Below are positions 23,356 to 31,632 of a stretch of 33,293 nucleotides of DNA, piece by piece. Numbering within the stretch: position 1 is the stretch's first letter; each line of letters starts with the position of its first letter. Source of the stretch: an uncultured Spirochaetaceae bacterium (lineage in GTDB: Bacteria > Spirochaetota > Spirochaetia > Treponematales > Treponemataceae); assembly GCA_902783155.1 (NCBI GenBank), contig CACZPR010000013.1, forward strand, positions 1 to 33,293. Reading direction: 5' to 3'. The notes under the pieces were generated by a model, which saw only the letters and a list, made by a program, of their open reading frames with translations, searched no databases and was not told the origin of the DNA. Made by a program: the position numbers and the translations under genes.

Positions 23356-23811
23356 TCAGCCGGTTATGCTGATGGTCGGAGTGTCTCCCGGCATCTTTAC
23401 GGCGTTGTTTGCCTGTGAATTTGCGGCAACAGCCCACGCATCCTTCAAATCACTCAAAAGTTTTAAGATAAATTCAAGTCTTTCCTTATGGTGCTTGATT
23501 CCGGCAGTCAAAAGTTCCTTGTTGATATATATGTAGAGGGCCATCAGGTTCTGGGCTATCTCACCGCCCTTCTCCATGTCAAGGCTGACCTCAAGCTCGG
23601 TGATTATGTCCTGCACTTTCTGGATGTGCACACCAAAGCTCTCGATGTTGTCGGCAAGAATCTTTCCGTCCGACTGAATCATGGCTATTGCGTCCTCCAA
23701 ATGTGAACAGGCTCCCTCGTAAAGCATCACGACCAGCTTTCCCTGGCTCGCAGTCTTTACACCGATTTCGCGGTAAGCATTGTATCCACCACCATAAGAA
23801 TTATAGCTCAT
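23356..23811 (-). CDS. fliS: Flagellin export chaperone FliS
   Basis: A 151-residue helical protein of the FliS family, which binds the C-terminus of flagellin in the cytoplasm and prevents early polymerisation. Diagnostic features are the N-terminal YxxGGYNAYRE segment, the central KLVVMLYEGACSHLEDAIAMI helix and NLMALYIYINKELLTAGIKHHKERL. The N-terminal tyrosine-rich stretch that closes the flagellin groove is present. It is the first gene of a two-gene minus-strand unit with the FlgN-like gene. AAGGGG eight bases before the ATG may serve as ribosome site. No flagellin or fliD is in the window. The 266-base region upstream, shared with divergent glgX, shows no convincing sigma-28 promoter. 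Confidence 0.88.
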   Translation of the reverse strand: MSYNSYGGGYNAYREIGVKTASQGKLVVMLYEGACSHLEDAIAMIQSDGKILADNIESFGVHIQKVQDIITELEVSLDMEKGGEIAQNLMALYIYINKELLTAGIKHHKERLEFILKLLSDLKDAWAVAANSQANNAVKMPGDTPTISITG

Positions 23812-24040
23812 TCATTTTCCCCTTGGCCTTGCAAAACAGATTTTCATTGATAAAACAGACCTCAGACGAATCCGTTTCAAAAAAAGTCCTATACCCATGT
23901 TTATCGGAGATTTTTGGCCACAAGTGAAGAAAATTTTATCCCCGGCATGGACGGAGGCAAATTTTGTCAAAATCTAACTATAGTTCCAATTTATGTAAAA
24001 ATTATCCAATAAGAAGCATGTCAAGCGGGCAATGAAAGTA

Positions 24041-24069
24041 TGGAAAAATCTGGAAAAGTCTGATACAAT
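24041..24069 (+). promoter_or_regulatory. Extended -10 promoter of glgX, implying a leaderless mRNA
   Basis: TGGAAA (24041-24046), 17 bases, then TACAAT (24064-24069) preceded by TGA as a TGn extension. Eight bases separate the hexamer from the ATG at 24078, so the transcript would begin one or two bases before the start codon. No Shine-Dalgarno sequence lies before this ATG. Confidence 0.55.
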
Positions 24070-24077
24070 ATCAACTC

Positions 24078-26210
24078 ATGGACAATCTTCAGACATTAAT
24101 TGGCAAACCCTACCCTCTTGGAGCGACTGTTGGCCCGGACGGTGTGAACTTTGCCGTATTCAGCAGAAACGGAACCAAGGTTATTCTGGATCTCTTCAGG
24201 GACCAGAACGACATGGAGCCTTACGCTGTCATAGAATTGGATGAAAAGAAAAACAGGACCGGCGACATCTGGCACGTTTTTGTTCCGGGGCTCAAGGCGG
24301 GTGCGCTGTATATATACCAGGTGGACGGACCCTTTGAACCAAGCGAGGGACACAGGTTCAACGTCAAGCAGTACCTTTTCGATCCCTGCGCGGATGCCAT
24401 AACAAACACATCGGTGTTCCACAACATTCCGCCGACATACAGGGCCGTTCTGGACAAGACCGACCTGGAGCTTTGTGAATCAAAAAAGGATTTCCCATTT
24501 CCGAAGTGCGTAGTGATTGACCACAGCAATTTTGACTGGGAGGGTGACAGGCCGCTGAATCTTCCAATGTCGCGCTGCATAATCTACGAGGTGCACACAA
24601 AGGGATTCACAGCCGGAAAAGAGTCCTGCGTGGCAAATCCGGGAACCTACGACGGTTTCATACAGAAGATTCCATACCTCAAGGACCTGGGCATCACATC
24701 GGTGGAGCTTCTTCCAATACATGAGTTCGACGAGTACGAAAACACGAACGAAAATCCACGCACGGGCGAGCGCATGAAAAACTACTGGGGCTACAGCACA
24801 ATCTCGTTCTACGCCCCGAAAGCAAGCTACGCAGCAGACAGGAGTCCCGGTGGATGCGTCAACGAATTCAAGCGTCTGGTCAAGGAAATGCACAGGGCCG
24901 GGCTGGAAGTGATTCTGGATGTTGTTTTCAACCATACGGCAGAAGGAAACGAGCATGGTGTCACGCTGAACTTCCGTGGATTCGACAACTCAATCTACTA
25001 CGACCTTGTTTACAACCACAAGGAATACTACATGAACTTTTCGGGATGCGGAAACACGGTAAACACAAACCATCCTGTCGTCCTGAACTATATAATAAAC
25101 TGCCTGCGCCATTGGGTGCTGGACTACCACATCGACGGATTCAGGTTCGACCTTGCCTCCATTCTCAACAGACGTGAGGACGGAACCGTAATGAAAGTGT
25201 CCCCGCTGGTTGAGGCGATAACCGACGACCCGATTCTGCACAAGACAAAGATGATTGCGGAGCCGTGGGATGCCGGTGGTTCCTACCAGCTGGGTGAGTT
25301 CCCCGGAACAAGGTGGGGCGAATGGAACGACCGATTCAGGGACGACATCCGAAAATTCTGGCGCGGCGATGAACATGTTTCAACCGGGGCCGCCACAAGA
25401 TTTGCCGGTTCCAGCGACCTTTTTGGCTTTAGGAAACCATGGGTCGGAATCAACTATGTCACCTGCCATGACGGATTCACAATGAACGACCTTGTGAGCT
25501 ACAACGGAAAGCACAATGAGGAAAACGGAGAGGACAACAGGGACGGAACCGACTCCAACTGGAGCTACAACCATGGCTACGAGGGTCCCACGCTCAATCC
25601 GCACATAGAGAAGATGCGCAACAAGCAGGTGAGGAACTATATTCTCACTCTGATGATTTCCCAGGGCACCCCAATGATGCTCGGTGGAGACGAATTCCGC
25701 AGGGGACAGCAGGGAAACAACAACGCCTACTGCCAGGACAACGACATTTCCTGGTTCGACTGGGGCATACTCAAGATAAACCGCAGAATCCTCACGTTCA
25801 CAAAGCGCGCAATAGAGATGAGGAAAAAACATTCGGTGTTCAGGAGGGAAAACTTTTTCCGTGGCTCCAGGGACGGCGTTATGGACATCCAATGGTACGA
25901 CACGGACGGAAGCAACCCGGACTGGAACAAGCTTTCAAGATTCCTGGCATTCACGCTCAGCGGAAGGGACTGCCTGAACGACGACGGAAAACCTGACAAC
26001 GACTTCTACATTGCCGCAAACTCGGACCGTGCCGACGTTATGGTGACGCTGCCGACAATCCTTGACGAAAGCAAAAAATGGTACAGGGTCGCAGACACAT
26101 CCATAGAGGACGATGACGCCATTGTTCCGGAAGGAAAACCGGAGCAGCTTCCGTCCCAGAATCATTATGTTATTCCGGCAAACTCATTGATTATGCTGAT
26201 GGCAAAATAG
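24078..26210 (+). CDS. glgX: Glycogen debranching enzyme (GH13 isoamylase type)
   Basis: A 710-residue cytoplasmic enzyme that hydrolyses alpha-1,6 branches of glycogen, working with GlgP. An N-terminal CBM48-like domain (about 1-130, PLGATVGPDGVNFAVFS) precedes the GH13 barrel. The catalytic regions are intact: DVVFNHT, D358 as nucleophile in DGFRFD, E395 as acid/base in EPWDAGG, and H464-D465 in TCHDG. The start is well defined because the protein begins right at the family's N-terminus, and the promoter allows almost no leader. It is the first gene of a glgX-glgP-galE run on the plus strand, 46 bases from glgP, for glycogen breakdown. Isoamylase/TreX-type proteins share this architecture. 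Confidence 0.93.
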   Translation: MDNLQTLIGKPYPLGATVGPDGVNFAVFSRNGTKVILDLFRDQNDMEPYAVIELDEKKNRTGDIWHVFVPGLKAGALYIYQVDGPFEPSEGHRFNVKQYLFDPCADAITNTSVFHNIPPTYRAVLDKTDLELCESKKDFPFPKCVVIDHSNFDWEGDRPLNLPMSRCIIYEVHTKGFTAGKESCVANPGTYDGFIQKIPYLKDLGITSVELLPIHEFDEYENTNENPRTGERMKNYWGYSTISFYAPKASYAADRSPGGCVNEFKRLVKEMHRAGLEVILDVVFNHTAEGNEHGVTLNFRGFDNSIYYDLVYNHKEYYMNFSGCGNTVNTNHPVVLNYIINCLRHWVLDYHIDGFRFDLASILNRREDGTVMKVSPLVEAITDDPILHKTKMIAEPWDAGGSYQLGEFPGTRWGEWNDRFRDDIRKFWRGDEHVSTGAATRFAGSSDLFGFRKPWVGINYVTCHDGFTMNDLVSYNGKHNEENGEDNRDGTDSNWSYNHGYEGPTLNPHIEKMRNKQVRNYILTLMISQGTPMMLGGDEFRRGQQGNNNAYCQDNDISWFDWGILKINRRILTFTKRAIEMRKKHSVFRRENFFRGSRDGVMDIQWYDTDGSNPDWNKLSRFLAFTLSGRDCLNDDGKPDNDFYIAANSDRADVMVTLPTILDESKKWYRVADTSIEDDDAIVPEGKPEQLPSQNHYVIPANSLIMLMAK

Positions 26211-26256
26211 TCAACGGGTTTTCCTAGCGATAAAAAAACTGAATAGGAGATTTTTT

Positions 26257-28707
26257 ATGGAATTTGATGCAGAGAAATTCAAGCAGAACCTTGAGGACCG
26301 TCTTCGCCGCATGTACGGAAAGGACATTTCCCAGGCAAACAAGCATGACCTCTTTGACGCGGTCAGCGCATCTGCTCTTGAAATTATCAACCCGAACTGG
26401 ATGGCCACACGCCGGACTTATGATGCCTCATCAACAAAGCAGCTCTACTATCTGAGCGCGGAATTCCTGATGGGACGTGCATTGAGCAACAACCTCATCA
26501 ACGCCGGCATAAAGGACAAGGTAATAGAGGTCCTGAAGGACATGAACCTGGACTACAATCTTGTTGAGGACGAGGAGCCGGATGCAGGACTTGGAAACGG
26601 TGGTCTCGGTCGTCTTGCGGCATGTTTCCTTGATTCGCTCGCCACACTTGAATACCCCGGACATGGATATGGAATTCGCTACGAATACGGAATGTTCGAG
26701 CAGCACATCATCGACGGAGAGCAGGTGGAGTTCCCGGACAACTGGCTCAAGCACCGCGACCCTTGGGAAGTAAAGAGAAGCGACCTCGCCGTTACGGTCA
26801 AATTCGGTGGTGAAATCAAGTACGGAAAGACCCCGAACGGACAGGACAGATTCTATATCGAGAACGCGGAGGAAGTCACGGCCACACCTTACGACATGCC
26901 GATTGTTGGATTTGAAAACAACACAGTAAACACCCTCCGTCTCTGGCAGGCATCAAGTCCGAACGGATTCGACCTCCAGCTTTTCAACGACATGCAGTAC
27001 AACCGCGCTGTTGAAAACCAGAACAAGGCCCAGAACATCAGCCGCGTCCTCTACCCCAACGACAACGGTCCAATGGGAAAGGAACTCAGACTCCGCCAGC
27101 AGTACTTCTTCACATCGGCCTCCCTCCAGGATTTGGTCCACGAGTTCGTGCGCAAGAGGGGAACAGATTTCTCCAAATTCGCCGACTACCATGTAATCCA
27201 GCTGAACGACACTCACCCGGTCGTCGCAATCCCTGAGCTTATGAGAATCATGATGGACGAGTACAACGTGGGCTGGGAAGAGGCATGGAAGGTCGTCACA
27301 AAGACTTTCGCATACACCAACCACACAATTCTTGCCGAGGCTCTGGAGAAATGGCCAATCGAGACATTCAAGAACCTGCTTCCGAGAATCTACCAGATTG
27401 TCGAGGAAATCAACCGCCGCTTCATGTTCGAGGTCCGTGAAAAATTCCCGGGCGACTACGCAAAGCAGAACCACATGGGAATCATCCACGACGGAAAAGT
27501 CTACATGGCATGGCTCGCAATCCACGCATGTTTCAGCGTAAACGGTGTTGCGGAGCTTCACACAAAGCTTCTCAAGGAACAGGAGCTTAAGGACTGGGCA
27601 ACCCTCTATCCGCAGAAGTTCAACAACAAGACAAACGGTGTAACACAGAGACGCTGGCTTTTGAGCTCAAACCCGGAGCTTGCAGAGTTCATCACCAAGA
27701 GAATTGGACATGGATGGGAGACCGACCTGACCAAGCTGAAGGGACTTGAAAAATTTGCCGACGACGCGGAATCACTTGACGAGCTTATCAAAATCAAGCA
27801 GAACAACAAGAACAAGCTTGCGGACTACCTCAAGTACACGCAGAACGTTCTCATTGATTCCGAGACGATTTTCGATACCCAGGTCAAGCGTCTGCATGAG
27901 TACAAGAGACAGCTCCTCAACATCTTCCACATTATGTATCTCTACAACAGAATTGTGGAGGACCCGAGCTTCAATCCACCGGCAAGGACCTTCATTTTCG
28001 GAGCAAAGGCCGCATCTGGATACCGCCGCGCAAAGTCCATCATCAAGCTGATCAACACGGTTGCTGAAAAGATTGTGAGCGACAGACGTGTACGCGGAAA
28101 GCTGAACGTTGTGTTCGTCGAAAACTACCGCGTCTCACTTGCCGAAAAGATTATCCCGGCGAGCGATGTCTCCGAGCAGATTTCTACGGCAGGCTACGAG
28201 GCATCCGGAACTTCCAACATGAAGTTTATGATGAACGGAGCCTTGACCCTTGGAACTCTTGACGGAGCCAACATCGAGATTGTGGAGGCAGCCGGAAAGG
28301 ACAACGCATTCATATTCGGTCTCACAGCCGACGAGATTATCAAAATCAACGAGGAGCACAGCTACAATCCACAGAAGTACCTTGACAGAAATCCGTACCT
28401 TGCAGAAATCGTAAACCAGCTTGTCGATGGAAAGACCTACGACAAAACCGGGCACCTCTTCCGCGAACTGCATGACTCCCTTGTTTTCGGTGTCGAGGGA
28501 CAGAGACCGGACATCTACTATGTTCTTGCCGATTTCGATGCCTATGTTGCCGCACAGGAAAAGGTCGCAAAGGCCTACGCAGACAGGAAGGGCTGGGCAA
28601 AAAAGACTTTGATAAACATAGCAAACAGCGGAAAGTTCTCCAGCGACAGAACTATCGAGGACTATGTGCGCGACATCTGGCACCTGCAGAAGGTCCAGAT
28701 AAAATAG
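26257..28707 (+). CDS. glgP: Glycogen/starch/maltodextrin phosphorylase
   Basis: An 816-residue PLP-dependent GT35 enzyme that releases glucose-1-phosphate from the non-reducing ends of alpha-1,4 glucans. The PLP-binding lysine is K656 in EASGTSNMKFMMNG. Other family marks are EDEEPDAGLGNGGLGRLAACFLDS, the active-site QLNDTHP, KTNGVTQRRWL, and FDTQVKRLHEYKRQLLN. The length is typical. AGGAG lies seven bases before the ATG. It is probably co-transcribed with glgX (46-base gap without terminator) and galE (nine-base gap). In this operon glycogen is debranched by GlgX and cut by GlgP in the cytoplasm. Codon use is of the highly expressed type. Confidence 0.96.
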   Translation: MEFDAEKFKQNLEDRLRRMYGKDISQANKHDLFDAVSASALEIINPNWMATRRTYDASSTKQLYYLSAEFLMGRALSNNLINAGIKDKVIEVLKDMNLDYNLVEDEEPDAGLGNGGLGRLAACFLDSLATLEYPGHGYGIRYEYGMFEQHIIDGEQVEFPDNWLKHRDPWEVKRSDLAVTVKFGGEIKYGKTPNGQDRFYIENAEEVTATPYDMPIVGFENNTVNTLRLWQASSPNGFDLQLFNDMQYNRAVENQNKAQNISRVLYPNDNGPMGKELRLRQQYFFTSASLQDLVHEFVRKRGTDFSKFADYHVIQLNDTHPVVAIPELMRIMMDEYNVGWEEAWKVVTKTFAYTNHTILAEALEKWPIETFKNLLPRIYQIVEEINRRFMFEVREKFPGDYAKQNHMGIIHDGKVYMAWLAIHACFSVNGVAELHTKLLKEQELKDWATLYPQKFNNKTNGVTQRRWLLSSNPELAEFITKRIGHGWETDLTKLKGLEKFADDAESLDELIKIKQNNKNKLADYLKYTQNVLIDSETIFDTQVKRLHEYKRQLLNIFHIMYLYNRIVEDPSFNPPARTFIFGAKAASGYRRAKSIIKLINTVAEKIVSDRRVRGKLNVVFVENYRVSLAEKIIPASDVSEQISTAGYEASGTSNMKFMMNGALTLGTLDGANIEIVEAAGKDNAFIFGLTADEIIKINEEHSYNPQKYLDRNPYLAEIVNQLVDGKTYDKTGHLFRELHDSLVFGVEGQRPDIYYVLADFDAYVAAQEKVAKAYADRKGWAKKTLINIANSGKFSSDRTIEDYVRDIWHLQKVQIK

Positions 28708-28716
28708 GAGGAGCCG

Positions 28717-29712
28717 ATGAAAGTTTTAGTTATTGGCGGCGCGGGCTATATTGGAAGCCATGTCGTCAAGGAGCTTATGGAAAAAGGCCACGAGGTTACG
28801 GTGTTCGACAACCTTTCAAGCGGTCTTGTCCAGAATCTTTTTCCGCAGAACGAATTCATAGCGGGCAGCATTCTCCATGAGGAGGAAATCAATGCGGCTT
28901 TCGCACGTGGATTTGACGCATTCGTTGACCTGGCGGCATTCAAGGCGGCCGGTGAGTCAATGATTAAGCCGGAAAAATATTCAATCAACAACATCAGCGG
29001 AACGATGAACATTCTGAACGCAGCCGTGGACAATGGATGTCTCAACATGGTGTTCTCATCAAGCGCGGCAGTGTTCGGGGAGCCACAGTATCTTCCGATT
29101 GACGAAAACCACCCGAAGAATCCCGAGAACTACTACGGCTTCACCAAACTGAAGATTGAAGAGTTCATGGCGTGGTACGAAAAGCTCAAGGGTCTGCATT
29201 TTGCTTCCCTCCGTTACTTCAATGCGGCAGGATACGATCCGACAGGTGTTCTCTATGGCCTTGAAAAAAATCCGGCGAACCTTCTTCCAGTAATGATGGA
29301 GGTCGCATGTGGAACAAGGGAAAAAATCAACATCTTCGGAAACGACTACGCAACACGTGACGGAACCTGCATTCGCGACTACATCCATGTCACGGACCTT
29401 GCTTCTGCCCACGTACTTGCGCTTGAATACATTGCGTCCAAGAAGGAAAGCCTCACGCTCAACCTTGGAACGGGAAATGGAATCACCGTTACCGAAATGC
29501 TCGAGGCAACACGCAGGATTACGGGAAAAGAAATCAAGGCTGAATATGTCGGTCGCCGCGCGGGAGATCCTGCACAGCTTACGGCTACCAGCGAGCTTGC
29601 AAAAAAAGTTCTCGGCTGGGAACCAAAGTATTCCGACGTGGACACCCTGATTGGCTCCACATGGAAGGCATATCAGAAATATTACGCCGAACAGAAGTCC
29701 CTGAAAAAATAG
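28717..29712 (+). CDS. galE: UDP-glucose 4-epimerase
   Basis: A 331-residue extended short-chain dehydrogenase/reductase that interconverts UDP-glucose and UDP-galactose with bound NAD. The N-terminal nucleotide loop is GGAGYIGSH, followed by the NAD acidic residue in VFDNLSSG. The catalytic set is the serine in SSSAAVFG and Y140-xxx-K144 in YYGFTK. LRYFNAAGYDPTG and RDGTCIRDYIHVTDLA are GalE hallmarks. GGAGGAG lies immediately upstream, only nine bases after the glgP stop, so it is translated from the same mRNA. Its product could feed UDP-galactose into envelope or flagellar glycans, or allow galactose carbon to enter and leave the glycogen pathway. A strong terminator ends the operon. Confidence 0.93.
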   Translation: MKVLVIGGAGYIGSHVVKELMEKGHEVTVFDNLSSGLVQNLFPQNEFIAGSILHEEEINAAFARGFDAFVDLAAFKAAGESMIKPEKYSINNISGTMNILNAAVDNGCLNMVFSSSAAVFGEPQYLPIDENHPKNPENYYGFTKLKIEEFMAWYEKLKGLHFASLRYFNAAGYDPTGVLYGLEKNPANLLPVMMEVACGTREKINIFGNDYATRDGTCIRDYIHVTDLASAHVLALEYIASKKESLTLNLGTGNGITVTEMLEATRRITGKEIKAEYVGRRAGDPAQLTATSELAKKVLGWEPKYSDVDTLIGSTWKAYQKYYAEQKSLKK

Positions 29713-29729
29713 ACGGAGACCCTTTCAGC

Positions 29730-29776
29730 AATCCCCCCGGAAATGGATTCACGTTCATCGCCGGGGGATTTTTTTT
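29730..29776 (+). terminator. Terminator of the glgX-glgP-galE operon
   Basis: AATCCCCCCGG (29730-29740) pairs with CCGGGGGATT (29761-29770) with one bulged C, then a run of eight T (29769-29776). Confidence 0.9.
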
Positions 29777-29784
29777 CAAAAATA

Positions 29785-29793
29785 TGCTACAAT
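29785..29793 (+). promoter_or_regulatory. Extended -10 promoter of the M20 peptidase gene
   Basis: TGC-TACAAT (29785-29793) is an extended -10 element 27 bases before the ATG. It predicts a leader of about 20 bases including GGAGG (29807-29811), so this gene has a conventional ribosome site, unlike glgX. Confidence 0.5.
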
Positions 29794-29820
29794 AGAAAAT
29801 GTAAACGGAGGAAACAAAAA

Positions 29821-31050
29821 ATGAAAAAAGATTTCGACCGGATAAGAAACTACATCGAGACGCACACGCACGACATGGTGGAGCTTGAAAAACTTTTGAC
29901 CGGCATACCGGCGCTTGCTCCTGAAAACGGGGGACAGGGCGAGGCAAAAAAAGCGGACGCGCTGGTTGACTGGCTCAAGAAAAATGGAATCACCCAGATT
30001 GAAAACTATGACGCGGAAGATTCAAGGGTCGAATCAAAGAGAAGGCCAAATATTGTGGCGACAATCCCAGGAAACTCGGATGAGTGGAGGCTCTGGAGCT
30101 GTGCGCATCTTGACGTTGTGCCTGTCGGCGAAATCTCGCTCTGGGAAAACGATCCGTGGACTGTCGTGGAGAAGGACGGAAAAATCTACGGACGCGGTGT
30201 TGAGGACAACCAGCAGGGCCTATGCTCCGGTGTTCTTGCGGCACTGGCTTTTGTCAAGCTTGGAATAAAACCCGCGCACACAATCAAGCTGCTGTTCATG
30301 GCTGATGAAGAGGTCGGCTCAAAATATGGAATGAATTTTCTTCTGGAAAAACACAGGGACCTTTTCAAAAAGGAGGACCGCATACTGATTCCGGATGGAG
30401 GGGACCCAAAGGGAGAGACAATCGAGATTGCCGAAAAAAATATCGCATGGTTCAGGTTCCACACAATCGGAAAACAGTCCCACGGCTCACGACCGGATTT
30501 GGGAAGGAACGCAAAACTTGCGGCAGCCGACCTTGCGCTAAGGGTCAACGACATGGAAAACTTTTTCAACGGACGCAACGAGCTGTTTGATCCGCCAACG
30601 TCCACATTCCAGCCGACCATGCAGCTTCAGAACGTCGAGGGCATCAACATGATTCCGGGCGACGATGTTTTTTGCGCGGACTGCAGAATCAATCCGGACT
30701 ATCCTTTGAGCGTGGTCAGGGAGGAACTTTCCAAAAGGGTCAGGGCTGTCGAAGAAAAATATGGCGTAAAGATTGAAGTCTCCGAGGCACAGGCGGAAGA
30801 GTCAAAGGCAACACCAAAAGACGCGCCGGTTGCAAGGGAACTTGCCGAGGCAATAAAGTCGGTCCATGGAATCGAGGCGAAGTTTGTGGGAATCGGTGGA
30901 GGAACTGTCGCAGCCGGACTCCGCAATCTTGGATTCAACGCCGTGGTCTGGTCAACGCTGGACGAAACATGCCACCAGCCGAACGAACATGCCACAATCA
31001 AAAACATAGGAAGCGATGCGGCGACCATAGCATACATGGCTTTGGAGTAA
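29821..31050 (+). CDS. M20 family metallopeptidase/deacylase
   Basis: A 409-residue zinc hydrolase of the M20 (ArgE/DapE/CPG2) family. Metal ligands and the catalytic acid are visible: H96-L-D98 in CAHLDVVP, the bridging D129 in GVEDNQQG, and E163-E164 in ADEEVGS. A later ligand in PDGGDPKG and H385/H390 in DETCHQPNEH complete the set. A lid domain lies in the middle. The start at 29821 is chosen because GGAGG lies nine bases before it; an in-frame upstream codon at 29743 would run through the galE terminator. The substrate is uncertain: succinyl-diaminopimelate, acetylornithine and di- or tripeptides are all known for the family. It has its own promoter and no terminator before the next small gene. 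Confidence 0.88.
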   Translation: MKKDFDRIRNYIETHTHDMVELEKLLTGIPALAPENGGQGEAKKADALVDWLKKNGITQIENYDAEDSRVESKRRPNIVATIPGNSDEWRLWSCAHLDVVPVGEISLWENDPWTVVEKDGKIYGRGVEDNQQGLCSGVLAALAFVKLGIKPAHTIKLLFMADEEVGSKYGMNFLLEKHRDLFKKEDRILIPDGGDPKGETIEIAEKNIAWFRFHTIGKQSHGSRPDLGRNAKLAAADLALRVNDMENFFNGRNELFDPPTSTFQPTMQLQNVEGINMIPGDDVFCADCRINPDYPLSVVREELSKRVRAVEEKYGVKIEVSEAQAEESKATPKDAPVARELAEAIKSVHGIEAKFVGIGGGTVAAGLRNLGFNAVVWSTLDETCHQPNEHATIKNIGSDAATIAYMALE

Positions 31051-31077
31051 AAGGGAAAACAGTTTTATGGAAATCTT

Positions 31078-31521
31078 ATGACATCAGAAAAACTCATTTT
31101 TGTTGCAACATTGAACAAAAAAGTATTATCTCTCTTAAAACTGAAAGATGAAGAACTAAAAGTTTACCGCTCAAAAGGACTTTTGGCTCACATCTTAAAA
31201 AGAAAGCATTTTAAAGCGGCAAAATATCTGGACTATATTTCCGATATCATAGAAAATCCTGATTATGCCGGCATGACGGACAGTCAAATAGAATTAGTAA
31301 AAATTTTTAAGGACAATATATTTTTAAGCATAAAGCTTGACGCTGTAAAAAAATTGTATTACGTTGCAACCATGTTCGATGTGAGCCTGTCAAAAATAAA
31401 TGCCTACTGCAAATCAGGGAGATTGATAAAACTTGACAAATCGCATCCGTCTGATATAATAAGAATGAAATTTGACGAGCAGGAAAGGCACCCTGCGCTC
31501 CCGAATGGGAACCTGATATGA
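31078..31521 (+). CDS. PBECR-like small protein (barnase/EndoU/colicin/RelE-like fold, tentative)
   Basis: A 147-residue soluble basic protein, more A/T-rich in codon use than its neighbours. The pattern resembles the PBECR domains (phage Barnase-EndoU-ColicinE5/D-RelE-like nucleases) found in phage polyvalent proteins and toxins: an N-terminal FVATLNKKVLSLL strand-helix, LLAHILKRKH with paired histidines, YISDIIENPDYAG, then alternating strands NIFLSIKLDAVKKLYYVATMF. Catalysis is not proven. It lies 27 bases after the M20 gene without a terminator. A four-codon reading frame (ATG at 31067) stops at TGA overlapping its ATG, which could couple translation. Its last 20 codons double as the promoter and start of a candidate small RNA, so the tail ERHPALPNGNLI may be shaped by RNA structure instead of protein need. 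Possible phage remnant or toxin. Confidence 0.55.
   Translation: MTSEKLIFVATLNKKVLSLLKLKDEELKVYRSKGLLAHILKRKHFKAAKYLDYISDIIENPDYAGMTDSQIELVKIFKDNIFLSIKLDAVKKLYYVATMFDVSLSKINAYCKSGRLIKLDKSHPSDIIRMKFDEQERHPALPNGNLI
31433..31460 (+). promoter_or_regulatory. Perfect-consensus promoter inside the 3' end of the PBECR-like gene
   Basis: TTGACA (31433-31438), 16 bases, TATAAT (31455-31460) with a TGA extension before the -10 box. Both hexamers are perfect consensus. It is the best promoter match in the window, yet it lies within a coding region 60 bases before the stop codon. It points at the hairpin-rich segment 31467-31579. Confidence 0.7.
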
Positions 31522-31579
31522 TGGATACGCCGCCCATCCAAATTTTTCATAAGCCACTTCCTAGGAGGTGGCTTTTTTT
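31467..31579 (+). ncRNA. Candidate small structured RNA, about 113 bases
   Basis: The segment lies between a perfect promoter and an intrinsic terminator and folds into consecutive hairpins. These are GCAGG/CCTGC (31479-31483 with 31492-31496, with alternative outer GAGC/GCTC), TCCC-GAAT-GGGA (31499-31510), GATGG/CCATC (31520-31524 with 31534-31538), and the terminator stem. It overlaps the last 18 codons of the PBECR-like gene on the same strand. Four GGA triplets are spread along it, several at hairpin edges, a pattern seen in CsrA-binding RNAs. It lacks SRP, 6S and tmRNA landmarks and matches no riboswitch I know. An ATG at 31465, in frame with the gene end, could instead give a leaderless 18-residue peptide. 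It may also act as the leader of the DUF2141 gene if the terminator is leaky. Confidence 0.55.
31551..31579 (+). terminator. Intrinsic terminator of the PBECR-like gene and candidate small RNA
   Basis: AAGCCACTTCC (31551-31561) pairs with GGAGGTGGCTT (31564-31574) with one G-U pair, followed by seven T (31573-31579). The tip is the palindrome CCTAGG. Confidence 0.9.
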
Positions 31580-31632
31580 CTGTCAAAAATTGCAAAATCT
31601 ATTACACACTATCTATGCAGAAGGAGGAAAGA

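Noticed and set aside
29743-29820. N-terminal extension of the M20 peptidase
   Set aside because: It would translate through the galE terminator stem and the M20 promoter. GGAGG directly before ATG 29821 decides the start.
31467-31579. Known riboswitch, SRP RNA or 6S RNA at the candidate small RNA
   Set aside because: The conserved landmarks of SRP (GGAAG tetraloop region), 6S (large central bubble), fluoride, guanidine and glycine riboswitches, as I recall them, were not found.
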